Counted from the stretch's first letter, positions 1-7,122 are shown. The stretch: DNA of 8,274 nucleotides from Clostridiales bacterium (GCA_021635425.1 JAJWOJ010000072.1:1-8274); one strand, 5' to 3'. Notes: generated by a model not told the origin, from the sequence alone. Numbers and translations: made by a program.

Positions 1-11
1 AGTAAACTTTT

Positions 12-43
12 AACGAGAGAACCGTTTTGTTGGCTCTCTCGTT
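12..43 (-). terminator. Probable terminator hairpin downstream of the surface protein gene
   Basis: The inverted repeat has arms at 12-23 and 32-43 and an 8-base loop. Read on the minus strand, all 12 positions pair, one of them as a G-U wobble (plus positions 21 and 34); on the plus strand that pair becomes an A-C mismatch. This asymmetry, and the location 38 bases past the surface-protein stop codon, favour a role in the minus-strand transcript. The bases after the stem (AAAAGUUU) are a poor U-tract, so it may be a weak or factor-assisted terminator or a 3'-end stabiliser. The structure is seen directly; the function is inferred. Confidence 0.65.
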
Positions 44-80
44 TGCTATTCTCGGCTATTTTTATCCGCAACTTTGCTTC

Positions 81-3000
81 TTAGCCTTCGCGCTTTTTCT
101 TAATAATAAGGAAAGTTGCCGCGCCGACGGCCACCATCATAGAAAAGGCAAAAGCAATGATTAACCCAATGTTTACGGGCTTTTTAGCCTTTATGATTTC
201 AAATTCATAAACGCTTTCGTTACCGCATTCGTCGGTAACCGTTACGGTATATTTGCCGACTTTCGTCAAGGTTTCGCCTATTCCGTATTCGATGGTTTCG
301 TCGTTCAGTTTAACCGTTACGGTCGATTCTTCCGAAAGTTCCGAAAGCGTAACTCCTCCCGAAGCCTGCCCGCCGTTTTCAACGCCGGTTATGACGAGCG
401 TGGGCGCAATCTTGTCTATTTCAAACTCGACTTCGCTTACGTTGCCCGCCTTATCCGTAGCGACAACTTTATATTTGCCGCTTTCCGTGATTAAGTTTTC
501 GGAAACGTAATCGCCGGCGAACTCACCATCTTTATAGAGTTGAACAATCAAATCATTTTCGGTAAATCCAACGCTTACATCGTCTTTTCCTTTGCTTCCG
601 CGAGTCGTTCCCGAAACGGTCAATTCGGGTGCGATTGTGTCGATAACGAACTTATAGACCAACTTTTCACCGTCGAAGTTTTCAAAAATGATAACGTATT
701 CACCGTCGTCTTTCAGCTCGACGCCGCTATTATATTCAATAGTTTCTCCATCCTTTGTTGCCGTAACTGTAACTTCATCTGTCCATTCAACAGATACCGT
801 TTCGTTCGTATATCCGCCGTTTTCTACACCGATGAGCGTCGCGTCAATCGTCGGCTGCTTATACTCGATAATTTCGATTACAGCGGCATCGCCCGTTCTG
901 AATTCGTCGGTCAGGATAATCTTATACACGCCGCTTGTTCTGAAAGAGAATAAATACGTTCCCGCCTCTATAATCACGCCGTAATCGTCTTTATCGAGTT
1001 GAACCCATGTTTCCTGCCCGTCGGTCGACTTATAAATCTCTATCGACTGAATAGAACCGAGATCGTCTTCGCTTTCACTAATCGAAATATCAAGTCTTTT
1101 ATCTTCCGCGTTTTTGTCCGCCTTAATGACGGGCGCGTTACGAGATATAATAACAGAGAAAGATTCCGACCAACCGAAACGGTTGACTGCCTTTACGAAA
1201 TATCTCCCGCTATCCGCAAGTTCAAACGTTTCGCCGAAAGAAAACTTACCGAGTATTTTTTCGTAATCGTCATACACCACGAACATCGCGTCCACATCGT
1301 AAGCGTCGTCTATCGAAACTGTCAATTTATCGTTGAAACGATATACCCTGTCGAGTCCGGCAGTATTCGTATCGCCGTCGTTTACCGCGTATAAAATATC
1401 GGGAGCGCGCCTTATAACCGTAACGTTGTAATCGCAAGTATTGCCCCACTCGTCGCAAATAGTCAGAACGTGTTCGCCTTCGAGATCGAAAACGTTGCCT
1501 ATAAATTCTTCACCGTTTACAAGGCAATGCACGTTTTCTCCGATATCGATTTTATCCGCAATTATATTTCTCGTTTCGGGCGAAATATAAATTGTTTCGC
1601 CTTCAGCGGGCATTGCCGGTTCTTTCTCCCAATAATAGAAAGAATTTATTCCGACCGCGGCGTATTCGGCAATTACTTCGTTCAGTCGTTCCTGCGTGAA
1701 ATACGCAACTTCTTCGTTTTCGCTACCGGATTTCTTGTAAATGAAATACTCGCCGTTTTTCGCGTTTACGCTGTCTTTCAAGTCCATCGCTATGCCCGTA
1801 TCCCACGTCGCGCCGTTCCATACGCCTGTTCTTACGAACGACTTTTCACGATTGATTGCAAATTCAAAAGCCGCGCTATAGGTCGATAAACTATATATTT
1901 CGCCGTTTTTATCGAACGTTTCGAAATACTCTTTTATCAAAGTTTCGGTTAAAATATTGCGCTTGGTCGAAACAAATTCGGCATACCATTTATTGCCCGC
2001 CGCATCGATGGATTCGACGAGATATTTGCCTGTGTCGATAGTAAAAACGACGTCGCCTTTAGCGTAAGGTTTGCCGTTCATCGTTACCGTTTTTACGGGC
2101 GCGAATTTAGTTAAATTTCCGTCAGTCCACTCTATCACAACGTCTCCGTCTGTCTTTCCGCCTACCACGTTTTTGATAGTTAACGGCTTGCTTGTTCTGT
2201 CGATGGTGATCGAGTAAATATAACTTGCCGTTCCCGCTTCCGTTTTGCCGTAAAAGTTATATCTTCCCGGCTTGTAATATTCCGTTCCCGAAATATAATC
2301 GGTAAAGGTGCTGCTGTCGGGCAACATAACGTAACATTTCGCCGCCGAACAAACGAAACTTATATTCTCGCCGTTGGTATACAGCCCGCCGAATGCCTTT
2401 CCGTCCACGCGGATTTCGCCTGTAGGCATCTGTCTGTTTATCGTAATGGTATAATTTTCGGAACGGTTTCCCGCTTTATCGATACAATAAAAAGTATATT
2501 CGCCTTCATCGGATAACTGCGAGCTTAAAGTATACGCCACGAAAGACGAACTGCCCGGCTTTTTAACGTAACTCGAAGCAACTCCGAACGCTTCCGTCGC
2601 GGTGTACGCTATCCACGAAGTATTCGTGTGACTACCGTTCTTTATATTTGTTCCGCCTACCGTCGAAACCATTCCTATGGGTTTCGTCTTATCCAACACG
2701 ATCGACACCGTGGTCGATTTGTTTCCGCTTTTATCTACAGAGTAAAAATAATATCTGCCTTCGGTTGCGAGTTGCGTTCCCGACGCGTAATTCGTATAAT
2801 ACGATGAATTCGGCATCTTAACGTAACAAGCGTCGATTCCCGATTGAGCGTCCGCCGCAACGTATTTGATATACGCGGCGTTAGTATAATCGCCGTCTTG
2901 TTCTATTGAAGTCCCGCCGTATAACGTTCCCGTGGGCATTATTGCGTCGTAATAAACCGAGTATTCTTCGGACACGTTCCCCGCTTTGTCCGTACTGCGG

Positions 3001-3956
3001 AACACATATTTACCCGTTCCAGACAGTTTTGTTCCCGCAGTATACGAAGTCCAAGTTGTCGAACCGGGCTTTTTAACCTGATAATTACTTACTCCACGCG
3101 CGTCCGTCGCGGTATAAGATATAGCCTTGTTTGCATAGCCGCCGTTCTTGATTACAGTACCGCTCGAATCGGTCACCTTTCCGACGGGTGCGATCGTGTC
3201 GTAACACACCGAAACGGTATCGCTCGCCGCACCGAGTATATCTGTTGCGTAAAAATACCACCAACCGTTGCACGCTTCAGTATTCGGAATCGTGTAGTTT
3301 GTCGAATACGACGTCGTGTAGCTGCTCACACCCGGGCGATAATACCTTATCTTGCTGAAATTCTGATCGCTTGCAGAATACACAACTTGTTTATTCGTAT
3401 AACTTCCGCTCGAAATATAACTGCCGCCCGCTTTCAGCGAATTTACGGGCGCGGTTTTATCAACCTCAAAGCCGAACTTATACGAATAGTTCGTCGTTAC
3501 CAGCCCTAAAAACCCGCTTTTGTAGTTACAAGTATATTCGAACGCGTATTCGCCGTCAGTAAGCGAGTCGGAATACAACGTGATGTTTCCGTTACCCGAC
3601 AAAGATTTTTTGTATATCGTATAACCGTTTCTCGTCATTGAGAACGCAATGTGATTGCTCACGTTTTTGACTTCTACCGTAATCTTGTAATACGTCCAAT
3701 CGATAATCGCGCTTCTGTAAATTTCCGAAGTTTTATCGTCTGTATATGCCCCGCACATATACACTTTGAAATTATCCGGACAACCACTCGTAGGCGTTGC
3801 GCCGTCTACCGAAGTCGTGCCTTTAGTCAGGAATTTCGATGTTCTGTAAGTTTCGGCTTTAGCCGTTTTTACGTTGTTCACACTCGTAAATCCGAACACG
3901 CCGAACGTCAACGCAAGAATTACGAAACTGAATAGAAACCACTTTTTAATTTTCAT
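81..3956 (-). CDS. Large secreted, membrane-anchored surface protein with multiple Ig-like repeats
   Basis: The predicted product is a 1291-residue extracellular protein. I chose the ATG at 3956 because AAAAGGAG lies 6 bases upstream and the protein then opens directly with a signal peptide. The in-frame ATG at 3989 lies against the upstream terminator's T-tract and has no good ribosome binding site. Residues 1-34 form the signal peptide (MKIKK, hydrophobic core, cleavage likely after AKA). Residues about 167-662 hold six tandem beta-rich Ig-like units of 76-87 residues, with recurring motifs such as YTN, KKPGS and DKAGNxS. Residues about 663-789 are a non-repeat region. More divergent Ig-like segments follow, and three C-terminal units (about 1033-1255) carry GVENGG and DKAGNVS. 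One membrane helix (about 1261-1285) precedes a KKKREG tail; no LPXTG motif is visible. It contains 13 cysteines. It follows the conjugation operon in the same direction but behind a terminator. Adhesin or mating-contact roles are inference only; no enzyme motif was seen. Confidence 0.9.
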   Translation of the reverse strand: MKIKKWFLFSFVILALTFGVFGFTSVNNVKTAKAETYRTSKFLTKGTTSVDGATPTSGCPDNFKVYMCGAYTDDKTSEIYRSAIIDWTYYKITVEVKNVSNHIAFSMTRNGYTIYKKSLSGNGNITLYSDSLTDGEYAFEYTCNYKSGFLGLVTTNYSYKFGFEVDKTAPVNSLKAGGSYISSGSYTNKQVVYSASDQNFSKIRYYRPGVSSYTTSYSTNYTIPNTEACNGWWYFYATDILGAASDTVSVCYDTIAPVGKVTDSSGTVIKNGGYANKAISYTATDARGVSNYQVKKPGSTTWTSYTAGTKLSGTGKYVFRSTDKAGNVSEEYSVYYDAIMPTGTLYGGTSIEQDGDYTNAAYIKYVAADAQSGIDACYVKMPNSSYYTNYASGTQLATEGRYYFYSVDKSGNKSTTVSIVLDKTKPIGMVSTVGGTNIKNGSHTNTSWIAYTATEAFGVASSYVKKPGSSSFVAYTLSSQLSDEGEYTFYCIDKAGNRSENYTITINRQMPTGEIRVDGKAFGGLYTNGENISFVCSAAKCYVMLPDSSTFTDYISGTEYYKPGRYNFYGKTEAGTASYIYSITIDRTSKPLTIKNVVGGKTDGDVVIEWTDGNLTKFAPVKTVTMNGKPYAKGDVVFTIDTGKYLVESIDAAGNKWYAEFVSTKRNILTETLIKEYFETFDKNGEIYSLSTYSAAFEFAINREKSFVRTGVWNGATWDTGIAMDLKDSVNAKNGEYFIYKKSGSENEEVAYFTQERLNEVIAEYAAVGINSFYYWEKEPAMPAEGETIYISPETRNIIADKIDIGENVHCLVNGEEFIGNVFDLEGEHVLTICDEWGNTCDYNVTVIRRAPDILYAVNDGDTNTAGLDRVYRFNDKLTVSIDDAYDVDAMFVVYDDYEKILGKFSFGETFELADSGRYFVKAVNRFGWSESFSVIISRNAPVIKADKNAEDKRLDISISESEDDLGSIQSIEIYKSTDGQETWVQLDKDDYGVIIEAGTYLFSFRTSGVYKIILTDEFRTGDAAVIEIIEYKQPTIDATLIGVENGGYTNETVSVEWTDEVTVTATKDGETIEYNSGVELKDDGEYVIIFENFDGEKLVYKFVIDTIAPELTVSGTTRGSKGKDDVSVGFTENDLIVQLYKDGEFAGDYVSENLITESGKYKVVATDKAGNVSEVEFEIDKIAPTLVITGVENGGQASGGVTLSELSEESTVTVKLNDETIEYGIGETLTKVGKYTVTVTDECGNESVYEFEIIKAKKPVNIGLIIAFAFSMMVAVGAATFLIIKKKREG
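192..860 (-). repeat. C-terminal block of three Ig-like protein repeats
   Basis: Three units of about 74-75 codons (protein residues about 1033-1255) lie just before the membrane anchor. The first and third share a GVENGG motif and an ETIEY segment. The second and third begin with IAPxL and follow a D-(T/K)-IAP junction. The second ends in ATDKAGNVSEVEFE and the third in VTDECGNESVYEFE, the same closing strand as in the N-terminal block. These units are more acidic and less tyrosine-rich than the N-terminal ones, so the stalk near the membrane differs in composition from the outer part. Confidence 0.7.
2199..3458 (-). repeat. N-terminal block of five tandem Ig-like protein repeats
   Basis: Five consecutive coding units of roughly 79-87 codons (protein residues about 167-586) share one layout. 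Each opens with an aromatic/Asp-Lys-Thr-x-Pro type junction (KTAP, TIAP, AIMP, KTKP, RQMP), followed by a glycine-rich turn, a YTN or YAN motif, a SYTATD-like strand, a K-K/M-P-(G/N/D)-S segment, and a closing Y-x-F-x-x-x-D-K-(A/S)-G-N strand. The fifth unit is more diverged and has lost the DKAGN ending (KTEAGT). A sixth, related unit follows to about residue 662. Such beta-sandwich arrays usually act as spacers or binding modules on bacterial surfaces. Homology is judged by eye. Confidence 0.75.
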
Positions 3957-3962
3957 TTCTTT

Positions 3963-3966
3963 CTCC
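3963..3966 (-). promoter_or_regulatory. Ribosome binding site that fixes the surface-protein start
   Basis: On the minus strand GGAG, within AAAAGGAG, sits 6 bases before the ATG at 3956-3954. The longer in-frame alternative starting at 3989 has no comparable site and would add 11 charged residues (MLKNMTKKEKE) ahead of the signal peptide. Confidence 0.8.
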
Positions 3967-3989
3967 TTTTTTGTCATATTTTTTAGCAT

Positions 3990-4014
3990 AAAAAAACTAC
4001 CCCTTAGGGATAGT
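3990..4014 (-). terminator. Intrinsic terminator at the end of the conjugation operon
   Basis: Read on the minus strand, ACTATCCC, the loop TAA and GGGGTAGT form an 8-base-pair stem (one U-G wobble) at 4014-3996, followed directly by a run of six T residues (3995-3990). This is a textbook Rho-independent terminator. The wobble is a C-A mismatch on the plus strand, which supports minus-strand use. It begins 6 bases past the stop codon of the small helix-turn-helix gene and lies only 33 bases before the start codon of the surface-protein gene. Confidence 0.85.
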
Positions 4015-4019
4015 CGTCG

Positions 4020-4289
4020 TTACGGCGGAACGCCGCTTTTAATCTTGTAACATAAACTGCTCTTACCACCGTTCGGTCGATAGCGTTGCTCGGTTTTGAG
4101 AAGCCCTGCCTTTTTAAGTTCTTTCACCGCCCGCCGAACCGTCGATTCGGACACTTTCAAATCTTCCGCTATCGTAGGTATCGACGGCCAACACTCGCCT
4201 TGCTTGTTTGCGTGGTCGAGCAGATATAAAAAGACAGCAACCGCTTTCGACGAAACGTCGCTCGAGTATAAAAAATCAAGTCGGCTCAT
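4020..4289 (-). CDS. Small winged helix-turn-helix protein (HTH_36-like)
   Basis: The predicted product is an 89-residue DNA-binding protein, essentially one winged-helix domain. Residues about 5-27 form the first helices, with the sequence WPSIPTIAEDL at 34-44. The helix-turn-helix spans about 37-64, with VSESTVRRAVKEL as the recognition region, followed by a basic wing (KTEQRYRPNGGKSS). This matches HTH_36-type domains found in plasmid and phage replication proteins and in stand-alone proteins of Clostridia conjugative elements; the family call is from recognition, not a search. I chose ATG 4289 because GGGG lies 5 bases upstream. A GTG at 4295 would add two residues but has no properly spaced site. 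The start lies inside the coupling-protein gene (14-base overlap), so translation is probably coupled. It could regulate the element or assist its replication. There is no sensor or dimerisation domain. Confidence 0.85.
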   Translation of the reverse strand: MSRLDFLYSSDVSSKAVAVFLYLLDHANKQGECWPSIPTIAEDLKVSESTVRRAVKELKKAGLLKTEQRYRPNGGKSSLCYKIKSGVPP

Positions 4290-6192
4290 TCTCACCCCTT
4301 TCTTCTTCCGTTAAACTCGGCGGTAACGGTAACTGCCGCTTTACGGACGAGGTTCTTAAAAACGGTCTGTCCGTTCTTCGTTCGGGTTCGAAATGTCGTC
4401 TGCTTTCCACTTGCGCTTGTCCGCCTATACTACCGCGAGATTTTGCCTTTTCTTCCGTTTCGTCTTTCAGATCGGGGCAATATTTCTCCACGATTTTCTC
4501 TATAAGTTCCTTCTTCTCGGCATACTCCACCTTGCGGTTCGCGTTTTCTGTTACGGTATACGGCTCGCCGAACGAAATTCCCCAATCGAAAAACAGTTTT
4601 AATCTCACTTTCATCGGGTGCGCGCCCGTTTTCATTACCACGAATTGTCCTTTCGGCATTGCCTTTAATTCGTCCGCGCTCATAAGCGGGCGTTCCGTCA
4701 TTTGCAACGACTCGGACGGATCGTTCTTCCCCTTATTTACAGAACCCGTAAGCACCGTTCTCGTACCGAGTGCTTTGGATAAAACTTCCGCGGACGGGCT
4801 GTTCGGCGCAAACCCGCCGAAAATCGTAAGTTGCGTATTATCCACGATAATTTCTTCGCCTTCTTTTCCGTAGTTTTTATCGAGTTGCGAAAAACTTTGG
4901 ATAATAGGCACGATTTGGAGTCTGCGCGAACGCGATGCCGAGAATATCATTTCCGCATCCTGTATTTTCGGGAGCGTCCCGAACTCGTCGCAAAAGAAAA
5001 TACACCGATTTTTAAGTTTGCCGCCCTCCTCGTCGGCTACCGCTAATATCTCGCGGTATAACTGCTGAATGATAAGCGAAATCATAAAGAACGTCGTCGG
5101 GGCTTCTTCGGGCATTATGATAAATATGGCGGACTTTTCCGAACAGAATTTTTCCGCGTCTATTTCCGTATCGAAACAAAGTATTTGTTCGAGTTCCGAA
5201 TCGAGAAAGGCGTTAAGGCGCGACAATGCCGTCGACATTACGCTTGCCATTGACTGATCGGAAGCGTTCAATGCCGCGCCCGCAAACCATTTCGCCTTGT
5301 GGTCGTTCGGAAGTAACGCCATCAGTTCCTGAAACTGATTCTTGTTTCGTTTCTCCGACGGGGCAAGCAGTTCCTGAATAATCTTGAATACGGAAACTAT
5401 ATGCCGTTTCTGCGGTTCGCAAAATTCCGCCACGAGCAATATCGTTGCGGTGAGAATGCCTTCCGCCGCGTCGTAAAAGTATGCGTTCTGCCCGAACGAG
5501 GCAGATTCCGCGCCCGACAGAATTATCGTTTTGGATATGATTTTCGCATACTTCTCGGCTTTGGCTTTATACGCGAGTTGGTTCGGGTGTTCCTTGTATA
5601 AGTCCATATACTTGTTTACAAGGTTCAGCAGATTGTTGCCGTTGGATTTCGTCGGATTACGCAGGTCGATTACGGATACGTTATACCCGTATTCTTTCGC
5701 CACGCCGCCGTAGTTTCGCATAACGTCGCCTTTTGTGTCGGTAGACAAAAACGACATTCCGCTCGCGCAGGCGTACTCGATGCACGGGTATAACCAATAC
5801 GCCGTTTTACCAACGCCTGCCGCGCCTATCATAAGCGCATGAACATCGCCCGTATCCACCATTGCCGTTGTCTTTTTCTTTCCGCCCTTGCATCCGACGA
5901 TTATCCCTTGCGGCAATTCTTCTTCGGTTGCTTTTCTTCGATTAGTGAGCCTATAGGTCGGTTTTTCGCCGTTTCGCGCTTGCTCGCGCCACTTGTCCGG
6001 CGTAAACGGAATATGCTTGTAGACCTTCTTTATCTCGCCTCTCGTCGCCCACCGCGCGGAGCCGTGTTGCCCGTCGCCTACCGTCTTGCTTTTGATATTG
6101 TTCAGCGTATAAACGTGCGCCAGAAGCGACACGCCGCCGAGCGTAAATATCATCGCCGCTGCCGCTATTATGAGTATCGTAATTCCCGACAT
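4276..6192 (-). CDS. VirD4/TraG-type conjugation coupling protein (T4CP ATPase)
   Basis: This 638-residue ATPase would recruit the relaxase-bound DNA strand and feed it to the type IV secretion channel at the inner face of the membrane. Residues about 3-28 are a single N-terminal membrane segment. A HGSARWAT motif at 43-50 is typical of TraG/VirD4 proteins of Firmicutes. Walker A is GAAGVGKT at 123-130, followed by STDTKGDV at 150-157. Walker B is CIFFCDEFGTLP at 397-408, with acidic residues D402 and E403. SRSRRLQIVPIIQSFSQL at 420-437 is the conserved helicase-like stretch after Walker B. The last 60 or so residues are charged and low in complexity, and may contact partners. The start has an ideal GGAGGTGA site. 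It overlaps the upstream primase gene by 25 bases and the downstream helix-turn-helix gene by 14. All nucleotide-binding residues appear intact, so it is probably functional. Confidence 0.95.
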   Translation of the reverse strand: MSGITILIIAAAAMIFTLGGVSLLAHVYTLNNIKSKTVGDGQHGSARWATRGEIKKVYKHIPFTPDKWREQARNGEKPTYRLTNRRKATEEELPQGIIVGCKGGKKKTTAMVDTGDVHALMIGAAGVGKTAYWLYPCIEYACASGMSFLSTDTKGDVMRNYGGVAKEYGYNVSVIDLRNPTKSNGNNLLNLVNKYMDLYKEHPNQLAYKAKAEKYAKIISKTIILSGAESASFGQNAYFYDAAEGILTATILLVAEFCEPQKRHIVSVFKIIQELLAPSEKRNKNQFQELMALLPNDHKAKWFAGAALNASDQSMASVMSTALSRLNAFLDSELEQILCFDTEIDAEKFCSEKSAIFIIMPEEAPTTFFMISLIIQQLYREILAVADEEGGKLKNRCIFFCDEFGTLPKIQDAEMIFSASRSRRLQIVPIIQSFSQLDKNYGKEGEEIIVDNTQLTIFGGFAPNSPSAEVLSKALGTRTVLTGSVNKGKNDPSESLQMTERPLMSADELKAMPKGQFVVMKTGAHPMKVRLKLFFDWGISFGEPYTVTENANRKVEYAEKKELIEKIVEKYCPDLKDETEEKAKSRGSIGGQAQVESRRHFEPERRTDRPFLRTSSVKRQLPLPPSLTEEERGENEPT

Positions 6193-7112
6193 ACTTTCAC
6201 CTCCGTGTTTCGTAATATTGCTTGTTCTTTCGCCGTCAAAAGGTCTTCGTTCCAGTCCTTGCCTTTCGGTATTTTTATATTGAATTCGACTCCGTTTTCT
6301 GTCAGTTTTTCCGCGATTCGATATTCTGCGACTCGCCCCGCCCAGTCGTTATCCAGACACAAAAACACTTTCTTTATATTCGGATTATCCTTCAGCATCT
6401 GAAACAACACTCTGTCGCCAACGCCGCAACAAGCCGCATAACTATGCTCCTGCCAGCCGTCGCCTTTCATCGCAATAAAAGAAAGCATATCTATGGGAGC
6501 TTCAAATAAATATAATTTTTCGCTCTGCCCCGTATAGTGAAACGAATATTCGGGCGTACAACCGGGCGCGTTGCCTTTGAACGTCGCGTTCGAATAGGTT
6601 GTGCGTAAATTAACGTGTTTCAGATTTCCGTCCGTATCGTAACCCATAAACGCAACGTTTGCATATCTTTTCGTTTCGCCTATTAACTTTTTTTTGAAAA
6701 ACGGCACTAATATCTCTTTCGGTATTCCGCGACGAACGTTTAAATACGCATACGCTTTTCTCGGATCTTCGGCAAGTGCGGGCGGCTCGAATACTTTTTT
6801 CACATTTGGTTTTGCCTGTTTCGGCTCGGCTTGTTTTACCTCGCCCGCGCCGTCGCCGAGAATGAATTTCATTGCCTCGACGTAGGTTTTATCCATAAAT
6901 TTCTGCACAAACGAAACGGCGTTACCGCCTTTCTGCTCGTACTGATGATACCAAAGGTTGCCGCGTATGGTTACTCTTTCGCTGCCTTCGCCCCACTCGT
7001 ATTCCGAACCGCTGCGCTTTAACCGTTCACCCTGCCGTTCCAACATTTCCGCAATGTCCGCATTCCTTGCCGCTTCTTTTTCTTGCGGTGTGAAATATAC
7101 AAACTCTGACAT
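6168..7112 (-). CDS. DUF3991/TOPRIM primase-like protein of conjugative elements
   Basis: The predicted product has 314 residues. The N-terminal part (about 15-88) has the layout of a DnaG-type CHC2 zinc domain (LKRSGSEYEW, ITIRGN-like VTIRGNLWYH, KGGNAVSF, then a helix ending in ILGD) but lacks the zinc cysteines, as is usual for DUF3991. A linker of about 20 residues rich in Lys, Pro, Gln and Glu follows. The TOPRIM fold includes LFEAPIDMLSF (acidic E204) and LCLDNDWAG (D254 and D256), the expected metal-binding residues, then KGKDWNEDLL near the end. Such proteins are thought to prime or process transferred DNA; the exact reaction is not shown here. I chose ATG 7112, where the GGAGG core lies 11 bases upstream. 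A GTG at 7118, with GGAGG only 5 bases away, is an alternative that adds two residues. It follows the relaxase closely and overlaps the coupling-protein gene by 25 bases. Confidence 0.9.
   Translation of the reverse strand: MSEFVYFTPQEKEAARNADIAEMLERQGERLKRSGSEYEWGEGSERVTIRGNLWYHQYEQKGGNAVSFVQKFMDKTYVEAMKFILGDGAGEVKQAEPKQAKPNVKKVFEPPALAEDPRKAYAYLNVRRGIPKEILVPFFKKKLIGETKRYANVAFMGYDTDGNLKHVNLRTTYSNATFKGNAPGCTPEYSFHYTGQSEKLYLFEAPIDMLSFIAMKGDGWQEHSYAACCGVGDRVLFQMLKDNPNIKKVFLCLDNDWAGRVAEYRIAEKLTENGVEFNIKIPKGKDWNEDLLTAKEQAILRNTEVKVCRELRYS
6197..6204 (-). promoter_or_regulatory. Strong ribosome binding site of the coupling-protein gene
   Basis: Minus-strand GGAGGTGA lies just before ATG 6192, with the GGAGG core 7 bases from the start. 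The site sits inside the 3' end of the primase-like gene, so the coupling protein can be translated efficiently even though its start is within the preceding reading frame. Confidence 0.85.
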
Positions 7113-7122
7113 TTTCACCTAT

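Noticed and set aside
100..200. Possible sortase signal before the C-terminal helix of the surface protein
   Set aside because: No LPXTG or known variant is present; KKPVNIG does not fit a recognised sorting motif.
540..953. Plus-strand open frame opposite the C-terminal Ig repeats
   Set aside because: Shadow frame generated by the repetitive coding pattern of the surface protein; no start signal or domain.
3957..3989. Longer surface-protein start at 3989
   Set aside because: It would start at the terminator T-tract, lacks a ribosome binding site and places 11 charged residues before the signal peptide; the ATG at 3956 has GGAG at ideal spacing.
4208..4873. 221-codon open frame on the plus strand opposite the coupling-protein gene
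   Set aside because: It lies fully antisense to a well-conserved T4CP with intact motifs, has low-complexity Ser/Phe-rich content, no ribosome binding site evidence and no recognisable domain.
5839..6402. 187-codon plus-strand open frame across the T4CP/primase junction
   Set aside because: Arg- and Phe-rich translation typical of an antisense shadow; it crosses two real genes on the other strand and shows no family motifs.
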